From Bimuria novae-zelandiae CBS 107.79 (taxonomy: Eukaryota > Ascomycota > Dothideomycetes > Pleosporales > Didymosphaeriaceae): a stretch of 64,000 nucleotides of DNA. The notes beneath the pieces were generated by a model. That model was not told the DNA's origin and ran no database searches. It saw only the letters and a program-made list of their open reading frames with translations. The stretch covers positions 1 through 64,000 of the forward strand of contig ML976687.1 in assembly GCA_010015655.1 (NCBI GenBank), in the 5' to 3' direction. A program made the translations under genes and the position numbers. Below are positions 1 to 9,243 of the stretch, piece by piece (the stretch's first letter is position 1; each line of letters opens with the position of its first letter).

Positions 1-49
1 GCTAAACGGAGAAACTGCTTAAGTAGCAGAATCGTGATCAGCAACTAGT

Positions 50-676
50 CTACATCAGGTTTGTATCATGTGATACCGTACTCCACTCTAACAGATTCGT
101 ATTGCAGAAACCGGGATCTGCGGAAGAATGAGTGTCGATCAGTACTGGTAATTGACAGGATAGCGTACCGTTGAACATGATAGGGCTGATGCCAAAGTCT
201 CCCTCCATAACCTTACTTACGTAGCCAGTCTCTTCCTTAAGCTCACGAACGGCGCATACCTCTGCTGTCTCGTTAGGGTCGATGAGCCCGGCTGGGAATT
301 CGATCACGGTTGCATCGACAGGCGGTCGCCACTGCTTCTGAAGGAGGATTCGTGGGGAGTCGTCGGGGTTGGTGGGATCTTGCAGGACAGCTAGGATACC
401 TACACCGTCGATGTCCGAACCTTTTGGGCGGGTCAGGCGCTCGCCGGATTCCCAAATTCGTTCAATGCCTTCCGGGTCATTGTACGTGATCCTGTGAAGA
501 ATGATTGTTCGTCATTGATTCAAAAAACTCCTGGGTGGGAAAGATTTACTTGACGAGAGTCACCCATTTGGCATCGTTGTGATCCTGCATACGGTCAAAT
601 TCTGTTCTATCTTGGATGCTTCGAGACGTACTAGAGGTTCGACCTTCACGACCTTGGATTGATTTGTGGGGGCCAT
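50..676 (-). CDS. YSA1: ADP-ribose pyrophosphatase, Nudix family (YSA1-like), short C-terminus
   Basis: Predicted to hydrolyse ADP-ribose and related nucleotide sugars to AMP and a sugar phosphate, in the cytosol. Four exons give one frame: 676-632, 584-550, 491-169 and 117-50, 156 residues in all. The start at 676 opens MAPTNQSKVVKVEPL, as in YSA1 proteins. Exon 3 carries the Nudix box: GLIDPNETAEV at the front and RELKEETGY with the metal-binding glutamates. It is followed by the family motif DPGFCNTNL, split by the last intron. YSA1 homologues normally continue for roughly 50 or more residues beyond this motif; here the frame stops 16 codons later. This may be truncation, mutation at the edge of decayed transposon DNA, or a missed intron continuing beyond position 1. 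The family call is firm; the last exon is doubtful. The ATG lies only about 95 bp from the transposon at 772. Confidence 0.8.
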
Positions 677-771
677 CGGTGGAGTGTGAATCGATGCACT
701 TTCGTATTGATGGTGCAGTGTACCTTCCCAACGTTGTGCGGGGCACGGTCCGCCAAGAACACACTGTACCG

Positions 772-1369
772 TACTGTGGTGTCCGGCGAAAGTAATGTCG
801 GTGGTCCGCGCACAACAAGGCTGCGGATCCTATGTAAACAAATGACGCTTTTTTACTTTCGCACAATATTACATACAAATTTTTAGTACTTCGTATGTCC
901 ACCTTTAGCCTTGATTGATCACTGCCTAACATCTGGCAGGCATACTGTCGATGAGCTCCCGCAGATTTTCCACTGTAATTGACTCCCACGCCTCCTGTAC
1001 AATACCTCGCAGCTAGTCATAGCTATACTGCTTACCGCCTTCTTGATCAGAGTAATAGGACTCAATAAAGTCCTTCATTTTATTCCATACATGTTCAATA
1101 GGGTTCAGATCTGGGGAGAGTGCTGGCCAGAACATAGGAGTGGTACAATAATCTCATCTCGAGTAAGATATCGGTGTCGAGGTGTAGAGGGTGCTTCTGC
1201 TATTGTGTGGGTGACGCGTCGATGGAGCGCGCGACAGAGTTACATGTGAATCTGTACAAAAACAGCGTGTTTTAATGTATCTTTGTCAGCAAGGGGCTTT
1301 TATTTACATAGGATCCGCACCTTGGTTGTGCGCGGACCACCGACATTGCTTTCGCCGAACACCACAGTA
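772..1369 (-). mobile_element. Tc1/mariner deletion derivative with about 65-bp terminal inverted repeats
   Basis: The segment from TACTGTGGTGTCCGGCGAAA at 772 is repeated, inverted, at about 1303-1369, ending CACCACAGTA. The arms match over about 65 bp with a few differences, and TA dinucleotides lie at both ends (772-773, 1368-1369), as expected for Tc1/mariner elements. Only about 600 bp remain, and the interior keeps just the C-terminal part of a transposase, so this is an internally deleted, non-autonomous copy. Its right TA is also the left TA of the block at 1370-17068. Confidence 0.8.
883..1141 (-). pseudogene. Tc1-like transposase, C-terminal fragment
   Basis: Read on the minus strand the fragment gives WPALSPDLNPIEHVWNKMK. 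This is the typical motif around the third catalytic acidic residue of Tc1-type DDE transposases. After it come DSMPARC and, in a shifted frame, the usual C-terminal GGHTKY before a stop. Two in-frame TAG codons (YD-stop-LRG and RC-stop-AVI) stand where homologues have glutamine, consistent with C-to-T changes. One frameshift precedes GGHTKY. The N-terminal two thirds of the gene are missing, so the fragment cannot be functional. Confidence 0.8.
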
Positions 1370-3463
1370 ACGTGGGGTGACACGTAATGCGCAGGGGCGC
1401 GTAATGCCCACGAACACGAAAACCACCCCCTGAATTCACCTCCCATATCTTAACAACTATAACTCTAATTAAAGCTACTATTAAAGAAATCAAATCCTTA
1501 GCGCTAGAAGAGCATTATTTATATATAAAAATAGCTATAAAGTATAGTGTTAAACGCATAACATTAGCTTAAAAGTACTAAGCTAAAACTCTACCCTGTA
1601 TAATTAAAAGTATTAACTAATAATTATTTATTCTTGCCTAAAAGCATAAGCTTATATTATATATTAATTAATAGTGTAAGCGCGGTATACTACTTTTAAA
1701 GCCTATTATTTAAAGTTAGGTCTTTATTTTAGCTAGAAAAGTAATAAGTCTTTAGTTAGTATTAAAGTTCCTTTAGCGTTATAAGGAAGAATTAGTTTTA
1801 AAAGTAATTATTAGAATTAATCGTAATTACTACTAACATAGTTTATAAGCGAGCTGTCAGTATAAGCGAGTGGTCACCCCACCAACTTTTCATCGCCTTT
1901 ATAGTGACTTAACACAACAACGCGATATAATAATTATATATAATTACTATTATAGATTAAGTAGTATCTATAGTACGCTTTGCACACGTTCGCGCGTTAT
2001 GCCTAGTCTCTCTACAGCGGCTGCAGCGCGCTAAAGCCTGCTAACCAGCACCTAATTACGCCCTACCTTAACGCGTTTCGCTCTCTAGCTGCTGCTTAAC
2101 GTCCTTTTAAGCAATAATCTCCTCTGCCTCTACCTTTGTAAAGGTGCCTTGTTTCTATATCCGCTTCTTTTATCGCTTTCTTCGTAATATAGCTGCCCTA
2201 TTTACCTATTTAAGCCTCGCGATCCGATCGCGCATAAGCGTACTCTTATAAGCTATTACTTTAGCGCCCTTTTTAAGCTAATTAAGCGCTGTAATAATAG
2301 AAGCAGGTAATAAGCTCTTATATTTTTAAATCCTATTACGTATTAAAGTTAATTAAGCTTCTAGCTCGCGCGCGTTACTTAGTGTTTTAGCTTTTTAAAG
2401 GGTAACCTCTAGCGTAGGTAGTGTAGGCGTGCGAAGCTTTATATTAAGCTTTAATATTACCACCTCTAGATCGTGTAGGACTAGGCCAGCGCCTTAAAAG
2501 CTTACGCAGATATTCTCCTTTATAATTAATTACTTATAGGCTACGCAGAAGGCTAGTAAGAACTCTAGCTTTATAATGTAGCTAATATAGTCGCGCATTA
2601 GGCTCTCAATCTAGTAGCTATACGCGCGCTTTAACGGCGAGAAGTAGTCTATATTAAGTAGCTATAGAAGGTACGACAAATGCGATAGTATATAAAGAGT
2701 ATAAATATTATTCTCCTTACAAAGCTGCTAGAATTTAAGCGAGTTATAGCTCTTATAGCTATTAAGTATAAGTAGCTAGCGCGCGCTTACCCTACGCTCT
2801 ACTATATACTTAATAAAGTGTCTTAGCTACTTTACTCTAAGCTTATTAGTAGTCTAGCTATTATTACTTACTATAAAGGCCTAGTCGCGCGGTATATTGT
2901 CGTCCTCGTACTAAGTAGAGAGGTGATACTAGCTAGGGAAAATAATAAAGGGCGGGATCGCCCACCTAGTAGTGTTAATTCTATAGATTACTATAGTCCA
3001 CCCATAATTACCTAGCTAGATAGCCTTTGGCCTGCCGCGTCTCTTTAAACCTATAATAACAAGCTAAGACGATATCTTGCCCATTATAAAGCCAGTCTTA
3101 TTAAAATTATAGGTATCCTAATCACAAATACCGTAGGTAGCTTTGGTACGCGCTACAAGGTTAAACCACGCCCTAATTATCTTTAGATCCTTATATAGAG
3201 CTCTCTATCGATCGTACGGCCAATTAAATCATGTAGTAAGGTAATCTATTCGCTTAACAAAGTTACGCGGCCATAGTTAACTAACCTAGCTAGCGCTGCG
3301 CTTAGCGAGTAGCTTATCCGCTATATCTCGTATAGCACCTAGGGTAGGCGTAAACCCTCGCAAATCCAAATCAAGTATATGCCTGATAATTACCTCCTCT
3401 TCTAGCTTAGTAAGCTTTTTTAATTTAGGCTAGTAATCGTGTCGCGTAATAATTCCTGCGCGT

Positions 3464-5357
3464 TACCCGCGCCACTTGCCAACCCTACGGGTTGGCGCTG
3501 CGCAGCTCAACGTAACTTCTTGGCTCAACGTCACTTTTTATAGCGAATTAACATTTAAGGATAATTTTAACGGCGAAGACTTTAATTATATGGCGATATA
3601 TACGCTAGCGTCGGTGTAGCAAGTAGGGCAGGATCTACTGTCATCTCTCTAAGAGATGGCACCTGCCAGGGCTAACTTTGTGGCGCCTGCAAGTGCGCGT
3701 CCTTGTACGTTTTTACAGCCTGTCTAGCAGCCTTTTGTGCCTCCTGCTCCACACGATGATCAATAGCTTGTCGCGCTGCCTTTACGGTGACTACGCTGCC
3801 TTTCTATACCTGCCTGGCATCTTTAACCTGCCTTTTCTAGCGCTGTTGGGCCGCTGCAGTAATAGCTAAGAGGTCTCACTAGGCCAGCGCGAGACTATTA
3901 ATGAGCAATTGCGAGCTTTCTAAGAACTTTTTAAGCCTACGACTAGAAATATTGCTCCTTTCTAGAGCGCGCGACATCTTTTTATGCTGCTATTAGTACA
4001 ACGTAGGCATGTTAGCGATAGGTAATAAATTAACTACGGATAAAAGTAATAATAATAGCGTACGCACTGTAGGCAGCTTCATATATATAATCTCTAAATT
4101 AAATAGAAAGATGCCTAACTTCTCCTAAGCACTAAGTATAGTGCTACGTTTAAAAGTAGCTATTCTAATGCCGTGATACGCGTGTAGAAATTTAACTTTA
4201 TTAAAGTTAGTGCACCTAGTACGTGTAGCTATCTCTATAGCCTTCTTGTAATTATTCTTTAATGGCTGAAAACAGATAACGTTAAGAGGCTGTAGGTGAT
4301 GAGATGCGTAAGGCAATAGCGAGAAAGGTATTATATTATACCTATCGCAGTACTTAATAAACTTAATAGTTAGATAGCTACTAAATCTATTAAATATAAG
4401 TAATTACTATACGCCCTTCTGCCGCGCACGTATCTGTTTTTTAAAGAACTTTAGCTACTTAATTAATATTAAATTATTAGTATAGCTAGATATTAACATA
4501 GTAATTATATAATTATTAGGCAGCGCGGTATTAGTATACTATTAATAAAGGTAATTAATGCCTTGCACGACGAGCATAGGATTAAGAACCTTACTATCGC
4601 TAGAGATTAATTTAATTAAGGTAACATAATCGCGCGAGGTCTCTAACGCGGAGACCTAAGGGTAATTTAACTCTATAGTAACGATCTATTGGCTGCCGCC
4701 GACGCTTATACGGAACCCAGTTTCGTCTATATTATAGGTGTCTGATGCGGTGATGCCGTAGGCATTAATAACCTTCTTAAGCTTAGTAAAATGCTAAGAA
4801 TATGCTTCTATTATTACTATTACTATCCTATTAATATCCTGTAACTTCTACTTTATGTAGTAGTACTTAGGATTCTAGTGCAGCCACCGCGTAGTCTAGT
4901 CTTTACTAAGTAGTAGAGCGCTGCCGTCAGGATGCGCGCGGTTAAAGATATACTAGGCAGCGCCTTTTAGCTGCGGCATAAGACAAGACATGCCAATACT
5001 ATCGCAGCGGCGTATATATAACTTTAGAGCTTCGTCTTGCACTAGCGAAAGGCGTAGATTTAACCTAGTATAGTTATGGTAGCTCGTTCTGCCTTTAACG
5101 CGCGCTTAAAGTTGCGAAACAGGCACGCACTAGTCGCGTGCTACAGCTATAATATTAGGTATTTCTCTATTAAAAAAGCTAGAGATACAAGCTAAGATGC
5201 GCTCCTTAATTTCGTAACTCTCGCTATAGAATTTAGGCATTTTTGTAGGTTATAAAGTAAGGATAAAGTAAAAAGCGCGTCGTAAAGTTACGTTAAGCCG
5301 CGAAGTTACGTTGAGCTGCGCAGCGCCAACCCGCAGGGTTGGCGAGTGGCGCGGGTA
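3464..5357 (-). mobile_element. Innermost pogo-type transposon, 1.9 kb
   Basis: Long inverted ends of about 75 bp are clear: TACCCGCGCCACTTGCCAAC at 3464 and the near reverse complement ending GGCGCGGGTA at 5357. The repeat continues through GGTTGGCGCTGCGCAGCTCA and CAACGTAACTTC on both sides. TA at 3464-3465 and 5356-5357 is the target duplication. Removing the element rejoins the transposase of the 1834-5649 element, so it is the younger of the two. Each end also holds a short palindrome around CCAACCC/GGGTTGG. Confidence 0.85.
3700..5240 (-). pseudogene. Pogo-type transposase of the innermost element, decayed
   Basis: The minus-strand start at 5240 gives MPKFYSESYEIKERILACIS, followed by a string of stops. 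Recognisable motifs follow: VINAYGITASDTYNIDETGF (around 4720), with the aspartate and glutamate intact, then ETSRDYVTLIKLIS. Near 4310-4125 there is HLQPLNVICFQPLKNNYKKA, the C-terminal LQPLD motif of the family. At least ten TAG or TAA codons interrupt the frame, so no protein is made. The N-terminus differs from the surrounding Fot1-type elements, so this is a separate family. Confidence 0.75.
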
Positions 5358-5539
5358 GTTGCGTAGTGTACTTCGGGGGACGTTATAGATCGCTGCAGCG
5401 CGTTGTTCGCTTTAGATCTGGTCTTGATTAATTACTGAGATAGCTAGAAGAATATCTGCTTCGTTATAGAGTATTTAAGCAGGAGGTGGTTGAGCCATTA
5501 TTGAAACAAGGTAATGTATTGCGAAAAGTTTGGTGGGGT

Positions 5540-5641
5540 GACAGCTCGCTTATACTGACAGCTCGCTTATACTGACAGCTCGCTTATACTGACAGCTCGC
5601 TTATACTGACAGCTCGCTTATACTGACAGCTCGCTTATAAA
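5540..5641 (+). repeat. Six tandem copies of a 17-bp unit in a transposon end
   Basis: GACAGCTCGCTTATACT is repeated head to tail from 5540, with copies starting at 5540, 5557, 5574, 5591, 5608 and 5625; the last ends TTATAAACT. The inverted end at 1842-1880 has only two copies. Subterminal arrays of this kind in pogo-type elements are plausible transposase-binding sites; that role is inferred. Confidence 0.9.
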
Positions 5642-5649
5642 CTACGTTA

Positions 5650-7240
5650 TGCTAATTAAAAAGAAAAATATAATACTTACTTTACCTTTTAGCATTAAAA
5701 GATAGTGGAAATTAAATTAAATCTTAATATATATATAATATAAATAAAAAGGGATTACTTATAGACAAGACTACAAGGACTTATAAAGTCTTTAATAAAG
5801 TAATATAGGATAGGGATGAACTTTAGTTAGCTATATAGGATGGCTTATAGGAATAGATTATAATCCTAACTACTATATATACTAATAGGACTGTTCTTAA
5901 TTCTTGCCTTATCTACGCATTAGATATATACCCTATATAATTTTTTAAGTTAAAATAATTAATTAATAAGGAGTCTTTATTATTATCGTCCTTACTACTT
6001 AGACTAATAACGATCTTAGAGTTGTATAGCTCTACGAGGTGTTTAATTATTAAAATAAAAGTAAAGCCTAGTAATTATAAAGGCTTTTTATTATTAATAG
6101 CCACGTATTATACTACTCTATAGAATTTATTAAATTTTATAATTGAAATAAGATCCTACTAGCCGTGTTTCCCCCTTATTTTATTTATACTCTTTAGCTA
6201 CTTAACGTTATTATATTTAAACCTCTCTTATTAGCCTATACTAAGAAGCTTATTAACTTTTAATAGAATAGTTAGGCTATACTATTTATAGCTAAAAAAG
6301 GTTTCTTTACTTTATTTTAGAGCGCTTAGAACATTTCTTTTACTAAGCCCTTAGTACTTAAAGCTTTTAAAGCTATTAGCTTATTACCTTTAAATACTAA
6401 TATTATACTAAAAATGTTTATAGCTAACAACTTAGATTCGAACCTAACTAGCTTAAATAATTTAATAACAAACCTATTGAATTAGTTTACTATTAATTAT
6501 AGACTTAAGAAGGTGGCGAAAAATAAAGCTAATAAAAAAACTAAGTAGCTTACTTAGGCTATTTACTATATTATTTATAAAAACAATTTATTAAAGCATA
6601 AGAATAAGGGGCTTTAGTAAGCTATTACTATTAAAGAGAAGCGTTAAAAGCGTAGGAAGCTATTCTAGCCACGAGAGAAAGACTTAGAGCATAGAGGAGC
6701 TATGTAGTAGTTTCCAAGAAGCATTCGAAGGGAGAAACACCGCATAGAGCAGGAGAATTTGGATAAACAATAGTAAAAGCAGCACAAAGTAGCAGATAAA
6801 GACGCTCGGAACGCTACTTAGGCTCTAAAAGTAAAATTAGTGGCTAAAGGTAAGGCTGCTAGGGAGGCGTTAAGGAGGAAGAAATAAAGAGAAAAAGTAG
6901 CTGTAATAGTATTTTATATTTAAAAGAAAGATAAGACTATAAAAGCTACTAAAGCACTCTAATCTAAGCTTAGAAATAAGCTAAAAGGAGCTTTAAAATC
7001 TAAAATTAAAAGTAAGCAGGTAGATAGTGTAAAGATAAGTAAATCTTTAAAAGGTACTATATTAGCACCTCTAGCTCTACTACTAAAATTTTAATTAAGA
7101 CGCTATATTAACTATCTAAAAAGATATTACAATAAATAGAGTTTTAGTTACAAAGCTATTAGGACCTCGCCACTAAAAAATTATATAATAATATCTATTT
7201 TTAGGATGGCTATAGCTTATCTTTGTGTAAGTTTAATTTT
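5650..7240 (+). pseudogene. C-terminal remains of element A transposase
   Basis: Plus-strand translation shows scattered pogo/Fot1-like coding traces. These include a segment ending in a VSPL-FYLYSLAT-like stretch where intact relatives read PPHSSHLLQPLD, then FNRIVRLYYL and, near 6660-6720, RERLRA. A more complex, lysine and glutamate rich stretch with fewer stops lies at about 6650-6900 and resembles the charged C-terminal tail of these proteins. Stops are very frequent elsewhere. The link to element A rests on position and orientation. Confidence 0.5.
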
Positions 7241-8829
7241 AGTATTTGTGGGCATTACGCGCCCCTGGACATTACCGTGCCTTAGTAGTCAATGCACGTT
7301 GTAACTTAATACACGCGTAACACTAATACACGCTATTTTAACACCTAATAACTTTACTAGTATAGATCTAGTTAAGGCTACGATTAGTGCTATTAAATTA
7401 CTAAGACTTAAAGAAAAATTTACGTATATAGAATTAGCGCGTTAGTATAGCGTTAAGCGATCTACGTTAAGTAGAAGGTATTAGGTTAAAACTTATTCTT
7501 ATATAGTTAAGAATAATAACTACTAAAATCTTAACTTATAATAAGAAAAGAAGCTTCTATAATATATTAAACGCCTTACTAAACGTAGCCTTCCTTTTAT
7601 ATAATAAATAATATAATGCTTTACCTCTACTATCGCCTAAAAGAATATTAGCTTATTATAGGTTAATTATTTTACTACGCGCAACGCTGAATCCTTAATA
7701 TTTTAATAAATAACTAGTATTAATAGTAAACGCTATAAATCTAATTCTTTAACTAAGTATAAGCTACTTTTTAATCTTCTATAGTAAAAAATGAATTAGT
7801 ATTAAATTAAGCCTTAGCGTACTTATAATATAGATAAAAAAGGTATCCTACTTAGTATTACCTCCTACTTAAAGAGGATCTTTAGTAAACCTCTTTATAT
7901 AAGTAAGTGCGTAAGGGAATTAATCTAAAATAGTAGCTATAAAATTTTTTTACTTATTATATATATATACGCTAATAGGTCTGCTCTAGATCTATTACCT
8001 ATTTATTAGTCTACCTTTTAAAGCCTATCGTTAAGCTAGGTAGAAGAAATTAATTTTTAATACTATAGAGTATATATTACTTTATCTATCTCTAGTTAGT
8101 TAAATAATTAGATAGGCCTAGTATAGCTATAGTAGGTATATAATCGCTATACTAGGAAGAAAGCTTAATAAGCCTACTAATTACTTATCCTAGATAGCTA
8201 TAGATCTGACGTTACTATAGATTTTATTAACTATATAACTAGAATACGATTCTCTTAGCTATATTTCCCCCTTATTCAATATATACGTTATAGCTACTTA
8301 ACGTTTACGTGTTTAAATCTCTCTTAGCTACTTACTTAGCTAAGCTTTTAACTTTCCTCTATAGGAGCTAAGGTCTAGTCTTAATTACTAAAAAAGTTTT
8401 TTTATCCTATTCTAAGAGGCCTAGGTTAGCACTATAAAGTAGCTACTAATACTTTAGGCTTTTAAAGCTATAGGTATTTCGCCTCTAGATTTAATAATTA
8501 TTTTTAAGTAATTTGACAGCGCTTACTTACCTAAGTAAAAATTATAAAAAAGCTTAGCTTTATTACTTAGCGTATTAAATTAGAGAAAAATTAATAGGCT
8601 TCTAAAAGTCTATATTAATATAGGGGCTAGTAACAGGGCTAAGAAGCTAAGTTAAACTATATACTTAATTACTATATAAGCTTAGCTCGTAAAGTACGAA
8701 AATTAGGGCTTATAAGAGGCTCTAGCTACTAAGAAAAAACGCTTAAAGTAAGATAGGCCTCTACCTTTTAATTAATCTAAGAAGTATTATAGGGAAGCTA
8801 TTTTTTAGTTACCTTATAGTATATAATAG

Positions 8830-9243
8830 TGTTAAGATCTATTAAGATCCAACATAACGCGGGCGGGGTACTGACACTTATCCGTGCGGCCAGCCAAGAG
8901 TCCTGACTCAGCCACGAGTCACGTGACAAGTCACGCGTCCTAGAAATATCTTGGCACACGAGACTTTGGGACTTATAGGACTAGTGGGACGCATGGGACA
9001 GGACATGTATATAGAAACGCTAAGTATAGTCCTTTTATACTTATATTTAACCTGAGTTATTAATCTATTATTTAAATTATACTCTAGCTTCAGTTAGTTC
9101 GTTTATAACCGCGTACTACCTTTAATACTAATAACTTTACTAATACGCATAAGCTATTAGTTCCTTTTTTTATCTTATTAGTACTTTTACTTAAGAACTA
9201 ACTCTAGTCTCCTTTAAAACTAGCTACCCTAAATGGCTTAACA
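8830..9243 (+). repeat. 5' LTR of the Gypsy element
   Basis: The 414-bp repeat runs from TGTTAAGATCTATTAAGATC to ACCCTAAATGGCTTAACA, with a 7-bp inverted terminus TGTTAAG/CTTAACA. Its first 150 bp are less AT-rich than the rest. It aligns along its length with 15587-16000 plus 16462-16480. Confidence 0.88.

Larger units (their letters stand above)
1930..5498 (-). pseudogene. Fot1-family transposase, decayed and interrupted
   Basis: The minus-strand start at 5498 gives MAQPPPA, a stop, then a helix-turn-helix-like segment ending YNVPRSTLRN at about 5358, where the inner element begins. After 3463 the frame resumes with ILDLDLRGFTPTLGAIRDIA, then YGICD, DTYNFNKTGFIMG, and RRVSAR followed by LLILNSYKSYNS. 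Fot1/pogo transposases normally have DETGF and LDGHxSH at these two sites. Here the first has N for D and K for E. The second has NSY for DGH, exactly what G-to-A and C-to-T changes produce. Many internal stops add to this. The protein is catalytically dead. Confidence 0.75.
1834..5649 (-). mobile_element. Nested Fot1/pogo-type transposon inside element A
   Basis: The inverted ends are TAACATAGTTTATAAGCGAG at 1834 and its near reverse complement ending at 5649, with TA at both borders. Next inward, both ends carry copies of a 17-bp unit (GACAGCTCGCTTATACT), two on the left and six on the right, and then GGTGGGGTGAC. The transposase lies on the minus strand and is itself split by the insertion at 3464-5357. 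This insertion separates the N- and C-terminal coding traces of element A, so it is younger than A. Confidence 0.8.
1370..7260 (+). mobile_element. Element A: RIP-decayed pogo/Fot1-type DNA transposon, split by a nested element
   Basis: The left subterminal sequence includes GGGGCGCGTAATGCCCAC (about 1394-1411), which recurs inverted at about 7248-7265 and marks the right end. Plus-strand translation after 1440 gives a pogo-type N-terminus (LIKATIKEIK, then IAIKYSVKR). It reaches FLQRYKEELV and IIRINRNYY just before the insertion at 1834. Coding traces resume after 5649 and run to about 7240, with many TAA and TAG codons. The transposase is dead. The terminal TIR at the right end is lost at the junction with element B. 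Confidence 0.65.

Noticed and set aside
5540..5641. Regular short repeats that might suggest a CRISPR-like array
   Set aside because: The units are contiguous with no spacers, and they belong to a eukaryotic transposon end.
6420..6450. GGTTCGAATC on the minus strand, like a tRNA B box
   Set aside because: No matching acceptor or anticodon stem could be folded around it, and it lies in decayed transposase sequence.
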